A program made the position numbers and the translations under genes. From NCBI GenBank assembly GCA_934446135.1, contig CAKSDT010000007.1:1-28939 (forward strand): a stretch of 28,939 nt of DNA. Reading direction: 5' to 3'. Positions 7,298 to 14,874 of this stretch are shown one piece after another. The notes beneath the pieces were generated by a model. That model saw nothing but the letters and a program-made list of their open reading frames with translations, ran no database searches and was not told the origin of the DNA. How positions within the stretch are numbered: position 1 is the stretch's first letter; every line of letters starts with the position of its first letter. This DNA is from an uncultured Clostridia bacterium. GTDB taxonomy: Bacteria; Bacillota; Clostridia; RGIG6154.

Positions 7298-7957
7298 TTA
7301 CTTTTTTAATATATATCGCTCTAATCTTTTATCTGATATGTCAATCATAACTTTGGGATTTCGCGGTGTGCCATTGGAGTTACGCATTCCTTTTTGGAAT
7401 AAATCACAGTAATTAAGCGTAGTTTCATCAAGAAAAATGAAGTCAACACTTTCTAATTTGAAGGAAACTTTTCGTCTGCGTGAAGTTGCACCGCGGGCAA
7501 CACGGGATCTTTCATATTCGGATATCTTTCCTTTAAGTTTATCATGCCATTTTTTGAAAGTTTGATTATCATCATCAAACATTGCGGTTCCGGACGCTAT
7601 TATAAATCCGACACTGCCATACTCGCAAATTGCCGATTGTACTTCCAAATACCCGTTTGTGGGAACTTTGTCCCCGGACGAGGAATTTAAAGTATGTGCC
7701 TTGAAATCCCATGGAATATACTTAAAACCGTCAAATCTTACTTTGCCGTAAGCAGGGCCCGGAATTTTAAAGTAATTATTATTACTTAAAATATTTTCGC
7801 ACATAAACTGAAAGTACCAACCCGGCCATTCCATTTGACGCCAATTGCGGCAATTGTTATTTTTCATATACATTATAGCGTCTTCTCCGTTCCAATAATT
7901 TGGGAGTTTACCTGTAAGTTCGCTAAATATTTCATCGCATAGAACTTCTTTATTCAT
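7298..7957 (-). CDS. Putative type II restriction endonuclease
   Basis: A 219-residue protein from the ATG at 7957, which follows CAGGAGC; the frame opens further upstream (8008) without a ribosome binding site. I do not recognise the exact family. It is soluble, with EWPGWYFQFMCENIL near residues 43-57 and RFDGFKYIPWDFKAH near 75-89, where D76 and D84-x-K86 could form a degenerate PD-(D/E)xK nuclease centre; a basic SRRRK patch is near 159-163. Function is inferred mainly from convergence with the C5 methyltransferase and from being the only other gene between mscS and the E2-like gene. Sequence specificity is unknown. Confidence 0.72.
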   Translation of the reverse strand: MNKEVLCDEIFSELTGKLPNYWNGEDAIMYMKNNNCRNWRQMEWPGWYFQFMCENILSNNNYFKIPGPAYGKVRFDGFKYIPWDFKAHTLNSSSGDKVPTNGYLEVQSAICEYGSVGFIIASGTAMFDDDNQTFKKWHDKLKGKISEYERSRVARGATSRRRKVSFKLESVDFIFLDETTLNYCDLFQKGMRNSNGTPRNPKVMIDISDKRLERYILKK

Positions 7958-8032
7958 TTTTTTGCTCCTGTTCTGCCTGATTATTTTTGGAAATAAAAAC
8001 ATATGCAATATTTACCAAAACTTTATGTCAAC

Positions 8033-8061
8033 AGTATATATGTAAGAACATAAAAAGTCAA
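8033..8061 (-). promoter_or_regulatory. Promoter of the putative endonuclease
   Basis: On the minus strand TTGACT (8061-8056) and TATACT (8038-8033) are separated by 17 bp, about 75 nt upstream of the endonuclease start. It lies back to back with the plus-strand promoter at 8094. Confidence 0.6.
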
Positions 8062-8093
8062 TACAAGTATTTATACCAATTAAAAAACAGTGT

Positions 8094-8122
8094 TTGACTA
8101 AAGTATTTCTTTGTGATACAAT
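8094..8122 (+). promoter_or_regulatory. Promoter of the E2-like/ligase operon
   Basis: TTGACT (8094-8099), 17-bp spacer, TACAAT (8117-8122), about 38 nt upstream of the E2-like start. Confidence 0.65.
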
Positions 8123-8159
8123 TTACTGTAACTAGAAATAAAAAAGAACGGTGAGAAAG

Positions 8160-9029
8160 TTGAGTAAAAGAAAATTTGGCGACAGGCGTGACGGTGTACT
8201 TTTGAGGGACATTGACTCTATACATTTTGTTATGCCTCTGATTTATCCTAACAGATGCGATAATGAGGCATTTATTTCGGAGAGAATTGATATTACAAAT
8301 CTTGAGAAATTTCTTGAAGTGAAAAATATGGATAATCCTGAATATAAATATAATATGTTTCAGGCTATTGTTTCCGCACTTCTCAAAGCAATTACTTTAA
8401 GGCCGAAAATGAACAGATTTATAGCAAACAAGAATATGTATCAGCGGAATGAAATTTCTGCTTCGTTTGTGGTAAAAAAACTTTTTTCCGATAACGGAGG
8501 AGAAGCACTTTCATTTATTCATTCAAAGGATACATTCACATTTGAAGATATTCATAATGAGATTTACCGTCAAGTATCGTTTTGCCGTGATGAAACGAAA
8601 ACAGACACATCTACAAACGCAATGGATATATTTAATAAAATGCCCAGGTTTATTTCGAAAGCAATTATCAGTCTTGCCTGCTTTCTTGATAAAAGAGGTA
8701 AACTTCCGGATGCACTAATTGCGACAGATCCGTATTATGCTTCGGTAATACTTACAAACCTTGGGTCAATAAAACTTAATTCCGGTTATCATCACCTTAC
8801 GAATTGGGGAACGACTTCTATATTTGCAGTAATAGGTGAAAAGAAGAAAAGGCCCTTTTATGATGATGAGGGAAATGTAACAATGCGAGAAAGCATAGAT
8901 ATAGGTCTTACGGTTGATGAGAGAATTGCCGACGGCTATTATTTTTCCAGAACAGTAAAATTGTTTAAAAAAATTCTCGAAAATCCCGAACTATTGGAAA
9001 AACCGTTTAATGAAGAGGTGGATTATTGA
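8160..9029 (+). CDS. 2-oxoacid dehydrogenase E2-like acyltransferase domain
   Basis: The 289-residue protein resembles the catalytic (CAT-type) domain of E2 acyltransferases without lipoyl or peripheral-subunit-binding domains. The C-terminal IDIGLTVDERIADGYYFSRTVKLFKKILENPELL aligns with the family's active-site block, whose normal motif is DHRxxDG. Here the block is D253-E254-R255-I-A-D258-G259, so the catalytic His is replaced by Glu. LTNLGSIKLNSGYHHL resembles the segment that shapes the acyl/CoA channel. TTG 8160 is chosen because GGTGAG lies just before it; GTG 8151 is in frame but lacks a ribosome binding site. The gene overlaps the next one by a single base (TGATG). Role inferred as an acyl-CoA-handling or structural partner of the ligase. 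Confidence 0.78.
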   Translation: MSKRKFGDRRDGVLLRDIDSIHFVMPLIYPNRCDNEAFISERIDITNLEKFLEVKNMDNPEYKYNMFQAIVSALLKAITLRPKMNRFIANKNMYQRNEISASFVVKKLFSDNGGEALSFIHSKDTFTFEDIHNEIYRQVSFCRDETKTDTSTNAMDIFNKMPRFISKAIISLACFLDKRGKLPDALIATDPYYASVILTNLGSIKLNSGYHHLTNWGTTSIFAVIGEKKKRPFYDDEGNVTMRESIDIGLTVDERIADGYYFSRTVKLFKKILENPELLEKPFNEEVDY

Positions 9030-10753
9030 TGTCTGAGTTAAAAATGCCATGGAAAAATTCAGTAGGCGATATACCGCTTACGCTTGATTATTTCGGGGGA
9101 ACAATGTTTGAAGCAGTTCAAAAAATTGCCGAAGAATATCCGAATAATATTGCTTTTGATTTTATGGGTAAATCAACTACATACAAAACGATGGTTGAGG
9201 AAATTAGAAAATGTGCCAAATCATTAAGAACAATCGGTGTTCGTGAAAATGATAAAGTTACAGTTGCGATGCCTAATTGTCCACAGGCTATTTATATGTT
9301 TTATGCAATAAATCTTGTCGGCGGGGTTGCAAATATGATTCATCCTTTGTCTGCAGAAAAAGAAATCGAATTTTATCTTAATGAATCGGAAAGTGTAACT
9401 GCAGTAACTCTTGACCAGTTTTATAATAAATTTGAGAGGGTGCGTCAGAATACAAAAGTTGTAAATATAGTAATTGCAAGTGTTAAGGATGAACTCTCAA
9501 GACCGATAAAAGCGGGATATATGCTCACTGAAGGCAGAAAAATACAAAAAATACCTCAGGATGCTCCCATAATAAGATGGCACGATTTTATGAAAATGGG
9601 AAGATACTGCTTTTATAACTATGAGGTTAAGAGAAAGAAGGACGATGCTGCGGTAATTTTATATTCCGGCGGAACAACAGGTACAACAAAGGGAATAGTT
9701 CTGACAAATTATAATTTCAATGCTTTGGGACAACAGGTAATTGCATCAAATCCAATGTTCCGCATAGGAGATAAAATGCTGGCAGCAATGCCGCTCTTTC
9801 ACGGATTTGGTCTTGGTGTTTGTATACATACAATGCTTTCTCAGGGAGGAAGATGTATTTTGGTTCCAAGATTTACCGCGAAAAGTTATGCAAAACTTAT
9901 CACAAAATATAAATGTAATTTTATTGCGGGCGTTCCTACTCTTTACGAGGCTCTTCTAAGACTTCCGGTTATGGAAAAGGCAGATCTTAGTTGTTTAAAA
10001 GGTGTTTTTTCGGGCGGCGATTCATTGTCGGTTGAACTTAAAAAGAAACTTGATAAGTTTTTATACGACCATAATAGTACCATACAGGTCCGTGAAGGTT
10101 ACGGTATGACAGAGACCGTTACAGCGTGCTGTCTTACGCCGCCGCTTATGTTCAAAAAAGGAAGTATTGGCGTACCTTTTCCCGATACATTTATAAAAAT
10201 CGTAAAACCGGGAACGGAAGAAGAAGTACCTTATGGGGAGGAAGGGGAAATTCTTTTATCAGGTCCGACTGTTATGAAAGAATATATGAATCATCCCGAT
10301 GAGACCAAGGACACATTAAGAAAAAATTCCGACGGTCTTACATGGGTGTATTCGGGAGACCTGGGATCAATGGATAATGAAGGGTTTGTTTACTTTCACG
10401 GCAGAGCCAAGAGAATGATAATTTCTTCGGGATACAATATATATCCCGGACAGATAGAAAATATTTTAGATGCACATGAACTTGTGCAGATGAGTTGCGT
10501 TATAGGTGTTCCCGATGCGTACAGAATGCAGAAAGTTAAGGCTTTTGTTAAACTTGCTTCGGGTGTAATGCCGAGTGATGAAACTAAAAAAATCATAATG
10601 GAATACTGTAAGAAAAATATCGCAAAATATGCACTTCCTTACGATATAGAATTTAGAGAGGATATGCCCAAAACTTTGGTTGGAAAAGTTGCGTACAGAC
10701 AACTTGAAACAGAAGAAATGGAAAAACTCAAAAATCAATCGTCCGAAAATTAA
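9029..10753 (+). CDS. AMP-dependent acyl-CoA synthetase-like ligase
   Basis: A 574-residue class I adenylate-forming enzyme. The ATP-binding loop YSGGTTGTTKG is at about 212-222, REGYGMTET at 355-363, YSGDLG at 441-446, the hinge GRAKRMIISSGYNIYP at 458-473, and the catalytic C-terminal Lys in VGKVAYR is K553. It activates a carboxylate to an acyl-AMP and normally transfers it to CoA; PLFHGFGLG and the overall layout resemble medium/long-chain acyl-CoA synthetases. No signal or membrane segment is evident. It is translationally coupled to the E2-like protein, and the pair plausibly acts on the same acyl substrate, which the sequence does not identify. Confidence 0.88.
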   Translation: MSELKMPWKNSVGDIPLTLDYFGGTMFEAVQKIAEEYPNNIAFDFMGKSTTYKTMVEEIRKCAKSLRTIGVRENDKVTVAMPNCPQAIYMFYAINLVGGVANMIHPLSAEKEIEFYLNESESVTAVTLDQFYNKFERVRQNTKVVNIVIASVKDELSRPIKAGYMLTEGRKIQKIPQDAPIIRWHDFMKMGRYCFYNYEVKRKKDDAAVILYSGGTTGTTKGIVLTNYNFNALGQQVIASNPMFRIGDKMLAAMPLFHGFGLGVCIHTMLSQGGRCILVPRFTAKSYAKLITKYKCNFIAGVPTLYEALLRLPVMEKADLSCLKGVFSGGDSLSVELKKKLDKFLYDHNSTIQVREGYGMTETVTACCLTPPLMFKKGSIGVPFPDTFIKIVKPGTEEEVPYGEEGEILLSGPTVMKEYMNHPDETKDTLRKNSDGLTWVYSGDLGSMDNEGFVYFHGRAKRMIISSGYNIYPGQIENILDAHELVQMSCVIGVPDAYRMQKVKAFVKLASGVMPSDETKKIIMEYCKKNIAKYALPYDIEFREDMPKTLVGKVAYRQLETEEMEKLKNQSSEN

Positions 10754-10760
10754 TAACATG

Positions 10761-10790
10761 CCCGAACTTTCCGGTTCGGGTATAGTTTTA
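10761..10790 (+). terminator. Probable terminator after the ligase gene
   Basis: A 7-bp GC-rich stem CCCGAAC (10761-10767) / GTTCGGG (10774-10780) is followed by the moderately T-rich TATAGTTTTA. Confidence 0.55.
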
Positions 10791-10793
10791 AAT

Positions 10794-10807
10794 ATTTCCC
10801 GGGAAAT
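10794..10807. repeat. 14-bp palindrome upstream of the GH13 promoter
   Basis: Perfect palindrome with half-site ATTTCCC, 15 nt upstream of the -35 box. The same 16-nt string, TATTTCCCGGGAAATG, recurs at 23961-23976 inside the ECF fusion gene, and a near copy lies at 4185-4200. Confidence 0.6.
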
Positions 10808-10822
10808 GTTTTGGTAATTTCT

Positions 10823-10851
10823 TTGACAAAAATTTTATGATATGGTAGAAT
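10823..10851 (+). promoter_or_regulatory. Promoter of the GH13-to-guaB gene cluster
   Basis: TTGACA (10823-10828), 17-bp spacer, TAGAAT (10846-10851). The next nine genes are spaced by at most about 40 nt with no obvious terminator, so this may drive all of them. Confidence 0.7.
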
Positions 10852-10880
10852 GTTATTATATGTATAATTGAGGTGTTATT

Positions 10881-12191
10881 ATGTGGTTTGATGAGGCTGT
10901 GTTTTATCAAATATATCCTTTAGGATATGTTGGTGCCGAGAGAGATAATGATTTCGGCAAGATAAGGCATAGATTTTCTTATATTGAAGAAAATATATCA
11001 GAAATAAAAAATATGGGAATAACGGCAGTTTTGTTTAATCCGTTGTTTATGAGCGAACATCACGGTTATGACACTGTGGATTTTTATAAAGTTGATAACC
11101 GTTTAGGTTCCAATGAAGAATTTAAAATGCTTGTTTCTAATTTTCACAAAAATGGAATCAAAGTGGTTTTGGATGGTGTTTTCAACCATGTAGGAAGGTG
11201 TTTTTTTGCTTTTGATGATTTGATAAAAAACAAGCAGAACAGTAGGTACAAAGATTGGTTTTTTGTTGATTTTTCTTCAGACACATATTATAATGACGGA
11301 TTTTCTTACGAGGGATGGGAAGGCCATTTGGAACTTGTTAAGTTAAACCTTTCAAACCCCGAAGTTTTGTCTTATATAGACGGTGCCGTGAAAAAGTGGA
11401 TAGAAGAATTTGATATAGACGGATTAAGACTCGATGTCTGCTATATGCTTCCTGAATGGTTTATGGAACATCTAAGAAGTTTTACGGATTCACTTAAAAA
11501 AGAATTTTTTCTGGTCGGTGAAGTAATTCACTGTCAGAATTTTGCAAAAAATATCAATTCCCGAAGACTTAATTCAATGACAGGATATGAATGTTTTAAA
11601 GGAATGATTTCATCTTTTAATTCAGATAATTTATTTGAGATTGGGTATTCTATGTCAAGGCTGTTTTCAGATGTGGAGTGGGCTTTGATGAAAGGCAAGA
11701 ATTTACTTAATTTTCTTGATAATCATGATGTTACAAGGCTGTACTCAAATCTTAAAAATAAAGAAAATGTTTTTGCAATATATTCCTTGTTGTTTTCAAT
11801 GCCCGGAATACCTTGCATTTATTACGGTTCGGAGTTTTTTGCTGATGGCAGAAAAGAAAATACAGACTACGATTTAAGACCCTTTATTAATGACATAGAT
11901 AAGTCTGATTTAAGACTGTATAATTATATAAAGAAACTTGCCGGAATAAGAAATGGAAATAAGATTCTCTCATATGGCAGTTATCAAAAAAATATAATTC
12001 AGAATAAGTTTATGGTGTTCGAAAGAAAGTTCGAAGGGCAAAGTATTTTCTTTGCTGTGAACATAGGTGATTCAACAGAAACTGTTTCTGTTTGCAAAGC
12101 CGTTGGAACGGAACTTGTAAATAACGAAACCGTCAGTCTGGAAAATCTCAAAATTAATCCTCATACAGCGTTGATAATTGGGAAAGAATAA
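10881..12191 (+). CDS. Cytosolic GH13 alpha-amylase-family glycosidase
   Basis: A 436-residue protein that begins directly with the (beta/alpha)8 barrel: FYQIYPLGYVGAE near residues 8-20. The conserved GH13 regions are DGVFNHVG (98-105), GLRLDV with nucleophile D185, VGEVI with acid/base E214, and FLDNHD with D283 as transition-state stabiliser. A short C-terminal beta domain closes the protein. There is no signal peptide, so it should act on imported or stored alpha-glucans or maltodextrins; hydrolase versus transferase activity cannot be decided. GAGGTG precedes the ATG. It heads a cluster ending in nucleoside and purine genes, so linkage to carbon supply is inference. Confidence 0.9.
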   Translation: MWFDEAVFYQIYPLGYVGAERDNDFGKIRHRFSYIEENISEIKNMGITAVLFNPLFMSEHHGYDTVDFYKVDNRLGSNEEFKMLVSNFHKNGIKVVLDGVFNHVGRCFFAFDDLIKNKQNSRYKDWFFVDFSSDTYYNDGFSYEGWEGHLELVKLNLSNPEVLSYIDGAVKKWIEEFDIDGLRLDVCYMLPEWFMEHLRSFTDSLKKEFFLVGEVIHCQNFAKNINSRRLNSMTGYECFKGMISSFNSDNLFEIGYSMSRLFSDVEWALMKGKNLLNFLDNHDVTRLYSNLKNKENVFAIYSLLFSMPGIPCIYYGSEFFADGRKENTDYDLRPFINDIDKSDLRLYNYIKKLAGIRNGNKILSYGSYQKNIIQNKFMVFERKFEGQSIFFAVNIGDSTETVSVCKAVGTELVNNETVSLENLKINPHTALIIGKE

Positions 12192-12200
12192 GGTGAGAAT

Positions 12201-12437
12201 ATGAAATATAAAGTTACAGACGTTCTTAAAATTACAAAAAACAGTTCTATCGTTGCAGTGGAAGATATAATGAAAACAATTAAGATAGGAAACATTTTAA
12301 ACGGACTTCCCATAATAAGCCTTAAAAGGAACAGTGAAAATGATTTTGTTGATCTTTATGTAAAAGCGAAGAAAAACATCGAATTCAAAGTTGGCGACGA
12401 AATAGAAATATTGGAAAATAATCAGGAAAAAGAGTGA
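12201..12437 (+). CDS. Small beta-rich protein of unknown function
   Basis: The 78-residue protein is not one I recognise. It has alternating hydrophobic strands and ends with a GDEIEIL turn. The pattern (TDVLKITKNSSIVAVEDIMKTIKIGNIL ... VGDEIEIL) resembles the beta-barrel domain II of translation GTPases, but no GTPase domain is present. AAGGTGAG overlaps the upstream stop region and sits well before the ATG. It overlaps the next gene by one base (TGATG), so translation of the two is likely coupled. Confidence 0.75.
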   Translation: MKYKVTDVLKITKNSSIVAVEDIMKTIKIGNILNGLPIISLKRNSENDFVDLYVKAKKNIEFKVGDEIEILENNQEKE

Positions 12438-13198
12438 TGATAGTGAATTATCCATTATACTATTGGGTACTGTTCTTTTTTATATATTCGTTCATAGGAT
12501 GGTTTATAGAAAGCACATATGTATCATATTTACAAAAAAAGTGGGTTAACCGCGGGTTTATGAAAGGCCCGTTTTTGCCGATATACGGATTTGGTGCTGT
12601 CAGTATGCTTTTTACGACACTTCCGTTTAAGGAGAATATTTTTCTTACTTACCTCGCAGGAATGTTAACCGCCACACTTCTTGAGTATGTAACAGGAGAA
12701 ATTATGCTTTTTGCATTTAAAACGAGATATTGGGATTATTCAGATAAAAAGTTCAATATAAGAGGGCACATATGTCTTTCAACATCGCTTGCCTGGGGGT
12801 TTTTATGCCTTGTACTTGTTTATGTTGTTCATATTCCGCTTGAACGGTTTGTTGAGCATATACCAAAAAATGTATCGCAAATCGCTTGTGCCGTGCTTTT
12901 GGTATACGGAGTGTGGGACTTTTCAGACGCTTTCAGAACCGCTTTCGATTTGAGAGAAGTTGTAGTTTTGTATGAGGAATACAAGGCACTTTTGCAGAAT
13001 GAATTTAATGAGATTATGGTTAAAGTGGCAGAAGAAGTTGAAGAAGAAAGAGATAAACTTACCGAGAAAAAGAAAGCACTTCAGACAAAACTTGCGTCAA
13101 TTTCAAGTTATGATAAAGTCAGAATGCTGAGAGGCAACCCAACTATCAGAAATACTAAAATTCTTAAAATGCTTACAAAATTCAAAAAGGAGGACTAA
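12437..13198 (+). CDS. CmpB-family membrane protein (putative ABC transporter type IV)
   Basis: The 253-residue protein has about five hydrophobic segments in the first 170 residues and a charged, coiled-coil-like tail (VAEEVEEERDKLTEKKKALQTKL). FIYSFIGWFIESTY, NRGFMKGPFLPIYGFGA, TLLEYVTGEIMLFAF and RYWDYSDKKFNIRGHICL are hallmarks of the CmpB/DUF1113 family (PF06541). That family is loosely annotated as a putative ABC transporter component, though no partner ATPase is nearby and its function is unresolved. The start is ATG 12437, overlapping the previous stop; GTG 12443 is an alternative. Confidence 0.85.
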   Translation: MIVNYPLYYWVLFFFIYSFIGWFIESTYVSYLQKKWVNRGFMKGPFLPIYGFGAVSMLFTTLPFKENIFLTYLAGMLTATLLEYVTGEIMLFAFKTRYWDYSDKKFNIRGHICLSTSLAWGFLCLVLVYVVHIPLERFVEHIPKNVSQIACAVLLVYGVWDFSDAFRTAFDLREVVVLYEEYKALLQNEFNEIMVKVAEEVEEERDKLTEKKKALQTKLASISSYDKVRMLRGNPTIRNTKILKMLTKFKKED

Positions 13199-13200
13199 AA

Positions 13201-13446
13201 ATGGAAACAAGAATTGCAATAATAGGGATTGTTGTTGAAAATATTGAATCAGCTGAAAAAATCAATGATTTGCTTCATGATTATTCAGAATATATCATAG
13301 GAAGAATGGGAATTCCGTACAGGGAAAAGAGTATTAATCTTATAAGTGTTGCACTTGACGCTTCTCAGGAAGCGATAAGTGCCCTTTCAGGTAAACTCGG
13401 TAAATTAGACGGAGTTACCGCTAAAACAGTTTATGCAACAAAATAA
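13201..13446 (+). CDS. TM1266-type putative iron-only hydrogenase regulator
   Basis: The 81-residue protein matches the TM1266 family over its full length: RIAIIGIVVENIESAEKIN, LLHDYSEYIIGRMGIPYREK and ISALSGKLGKLDGVTAKTVYA. Family members are small ACT-like or NikR-C-like proteins found next to [FeFe]-hydrogenase maturation genes in Clostridia and Thermotoga and annotated as putative regulators; the mechanism is unproven. AAAGGAGG precedes the ATG, 2 nt after the CmpB-family stop. No hydrogenase or maturase gene lies in this window. Confidence 0.85.
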   Translation: METRIAIIGIVVENIESAEKINDLLHDYSEYIIGRMGIPYREKSINLISVALDASQEAISALSGKLGKLDGVTAKTVYATK

Positions 13447-13468
13447 AATATATTAAGGTGGAAAAGAT

Positions 13469-14215
13469 ATGGCAAACGATAAAGTTTTGGCGACAGTAGG
13501 ATCGCTTACAGTTACACAGGATGAAGTAAATGAGATGCTTGTTTCTTTAATGCAAAGGGGTCAGAATTATAACAATCCCCAGGGCATTGATATGGTTGTT
13601 GAGCAACTTATCGGCAAAAAACTTCTTATTCTAGACGCACAGAAAAATCTTTATGAGTACAATCAGGATTTTAAGGCACAGTTAGAGAAAATTAAAGAGG
13701 AACTTCTTGCAAATTATTCTGTTCAGAAAACAATGGAAAATGTGACTGTTTCAGACGATGAGGTAAAAAAATATTACGAGGAACATAAGGCTGAATTCAA
13801 AAAAGGCGAATCAGTTGATGCAAGTCATATTCTTGTTGATACGGAGGAGAAGGCAAACGAAATTCTTAATAAAATTAACGGTAATGAAATTTCTTTCGAG
13901 GATGCTGCAAGACAACATAGTTCATGCCCGTCAGGACAAAACGGCGGTACTTTGGGGAAATTTACAAGAGGTCAGATGGTTCCGGAGTTTGATGAGGCAG
14001 TCTTTAACATGAGCAAAGGAGAAATTAAAGGGCCGGTAAAGACACAGTTTGGTTATCATATTATTAAAGTGAATGCCAAAAATGGAGCAAAAGAAATGGA
14101 GTTTGAAGAAGTCAAGGAACAGATAAAGGAAATGGTACTCAGAGAAAAACAGCAAAAAGCGTATGAAAGCAAAATTAACCAACTTAAAATCCTTTATCCT
14201 GTGACAAAAATGTAA
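13469..14215 (+). CDS. Parvulin-type peptidyl-prolyl isomerase
   Basis: The 248-residue protein has an N-terminal SurA/PrsA-like helical chaperone segment (MANDKVLATVGSLTVTQDEVNE), a linker with VSDDEVKKYYEEHKAEF, and a PpiC rotamase domain from about residue 113 to 205. The rotamase motifs DASHILV, HSSCPSGQNGGTLGKF, MVPEFDEAVF and GPVKTQFGYHIIKV are intact, including the His residues expected in the active site. Unlike PrsA it lacks a signal peptide or lipobox, so it should work in the cytosol. AAGGTGG precedes the ATG; deoC begins 2 nt after its stop. Confidence 0.9.
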   Translation: MANDKVLATVGSLTVTQDEVNEMLVSLMQRGQNYNNPQGIDMVVEQLIGKKLLILDAQKNLYEYNQDFKAQLEKIKEELLANYSVQKTMENVTVSDDEVKKYYEEHKAEFKKGESVDASHILVDTEEKANEILNKINGNEISFEDAARQHSSCPSGQNGGTLGKFTRGQMVPEFDEAVFNMSKGEIKGPVKTQFGYHIIKVNAKNGAKEMEFEEVKEQIKEMVLREKQQKAYESKINQLKILYPVTKM

Positions 14216-14217
14216 TT

Positions 14218-14874
14218 ATGGATATTAAAAATATTTTAAGAAAAGTTGACCACACAAACCTTAACAAAAATGCGGTGTGGGAGGATATTAAATCTGTTGT
14301 GGATGACGGCATAAAATATAAAACCGCATCGGTTTGCATACCGCCGTGTTTTGTAAAAGACGCCGTCCGTTATGCAGAGGGCAGAGTTAAAATATGCACT
14401 GTTATCGGGTTTCCCAACGGATATAACAAGACATCTGTAAAGTGTTTTGAGGCCGAAGAGGCAGTAAAAGACGGTGCCGATGAGATAGATATGGTAATTA
14501 ATATCGGACTTTTAAAAGAAGAAAGATATGATGAAGTTTCAAACGAGATAAATCTTGTGAAAAAATCTTGTGGCGGTAAAATATTAAAAGTTATAATAGA
14601 AACCTGTTTACTCTCCGAAGATGAAATAATAAAAATGTGTGAAATTATATCGGATTCAGATGCTGATTTTATCAAAACATCGACCGGATTTTCGGAGCGT
14701 GGTGCATCTTTCCATGATATAGAAATAATGAAAAGATACATAAAAGGCAAAAAAATTAAGGCGGCAGGCGGAATTTCGTCAATTGATGACGCCGCAAGAT
14801 TTATTGCTTTGGGAGCAGATAGGTTGGGAACGAGCAGAATCGTCAGAGCAGTTAAGGAAAGTGAGAATCAATGA
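14218..14874 (+). CDS. deoC: Deoxyribose-phosphate aldolase
   Basis: A 218-residue class I aldolase that cleaves 2-deoxyribose-5-phosphate to glyceraldehyde-3-phosphate and acetaldehyde in deoxynucleoside salvage. Signature parts are DHTNL (11-15), TVIGFPNGY, DEIDMVINIG with D91, FIKTSTGF with Schiff-base K153, and IKAAGGI with K181. The length matches the short Firmicute form. No clear ribosome binding site precedes the ATG, so translation may depend on coupling to the isomerase gene ending 2 nt upstream. It overlaps deoB by 4 bp (ATGA), forming a deoC-deoB unit. Confidence 0.96.
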   Translation: MDIKNILRKVDHTNLNKNAVWEDIKSVVDDGIKYKTASVCIPPCFVKDAVRYAEGRVKICTVIGFPNGYNKTSVKCFEAEEAVKDGADEIDMVINIGLLKEERYDEVSNEINLVKKSCGGKILKVIIETCLLSEDEIIKMCEIISDSDADFIKTSTGFSERGASFHDIEIMKRYIKGKKIKAAGGISSIDDAARFIALGADRLGTSRIVRAVKESENQ

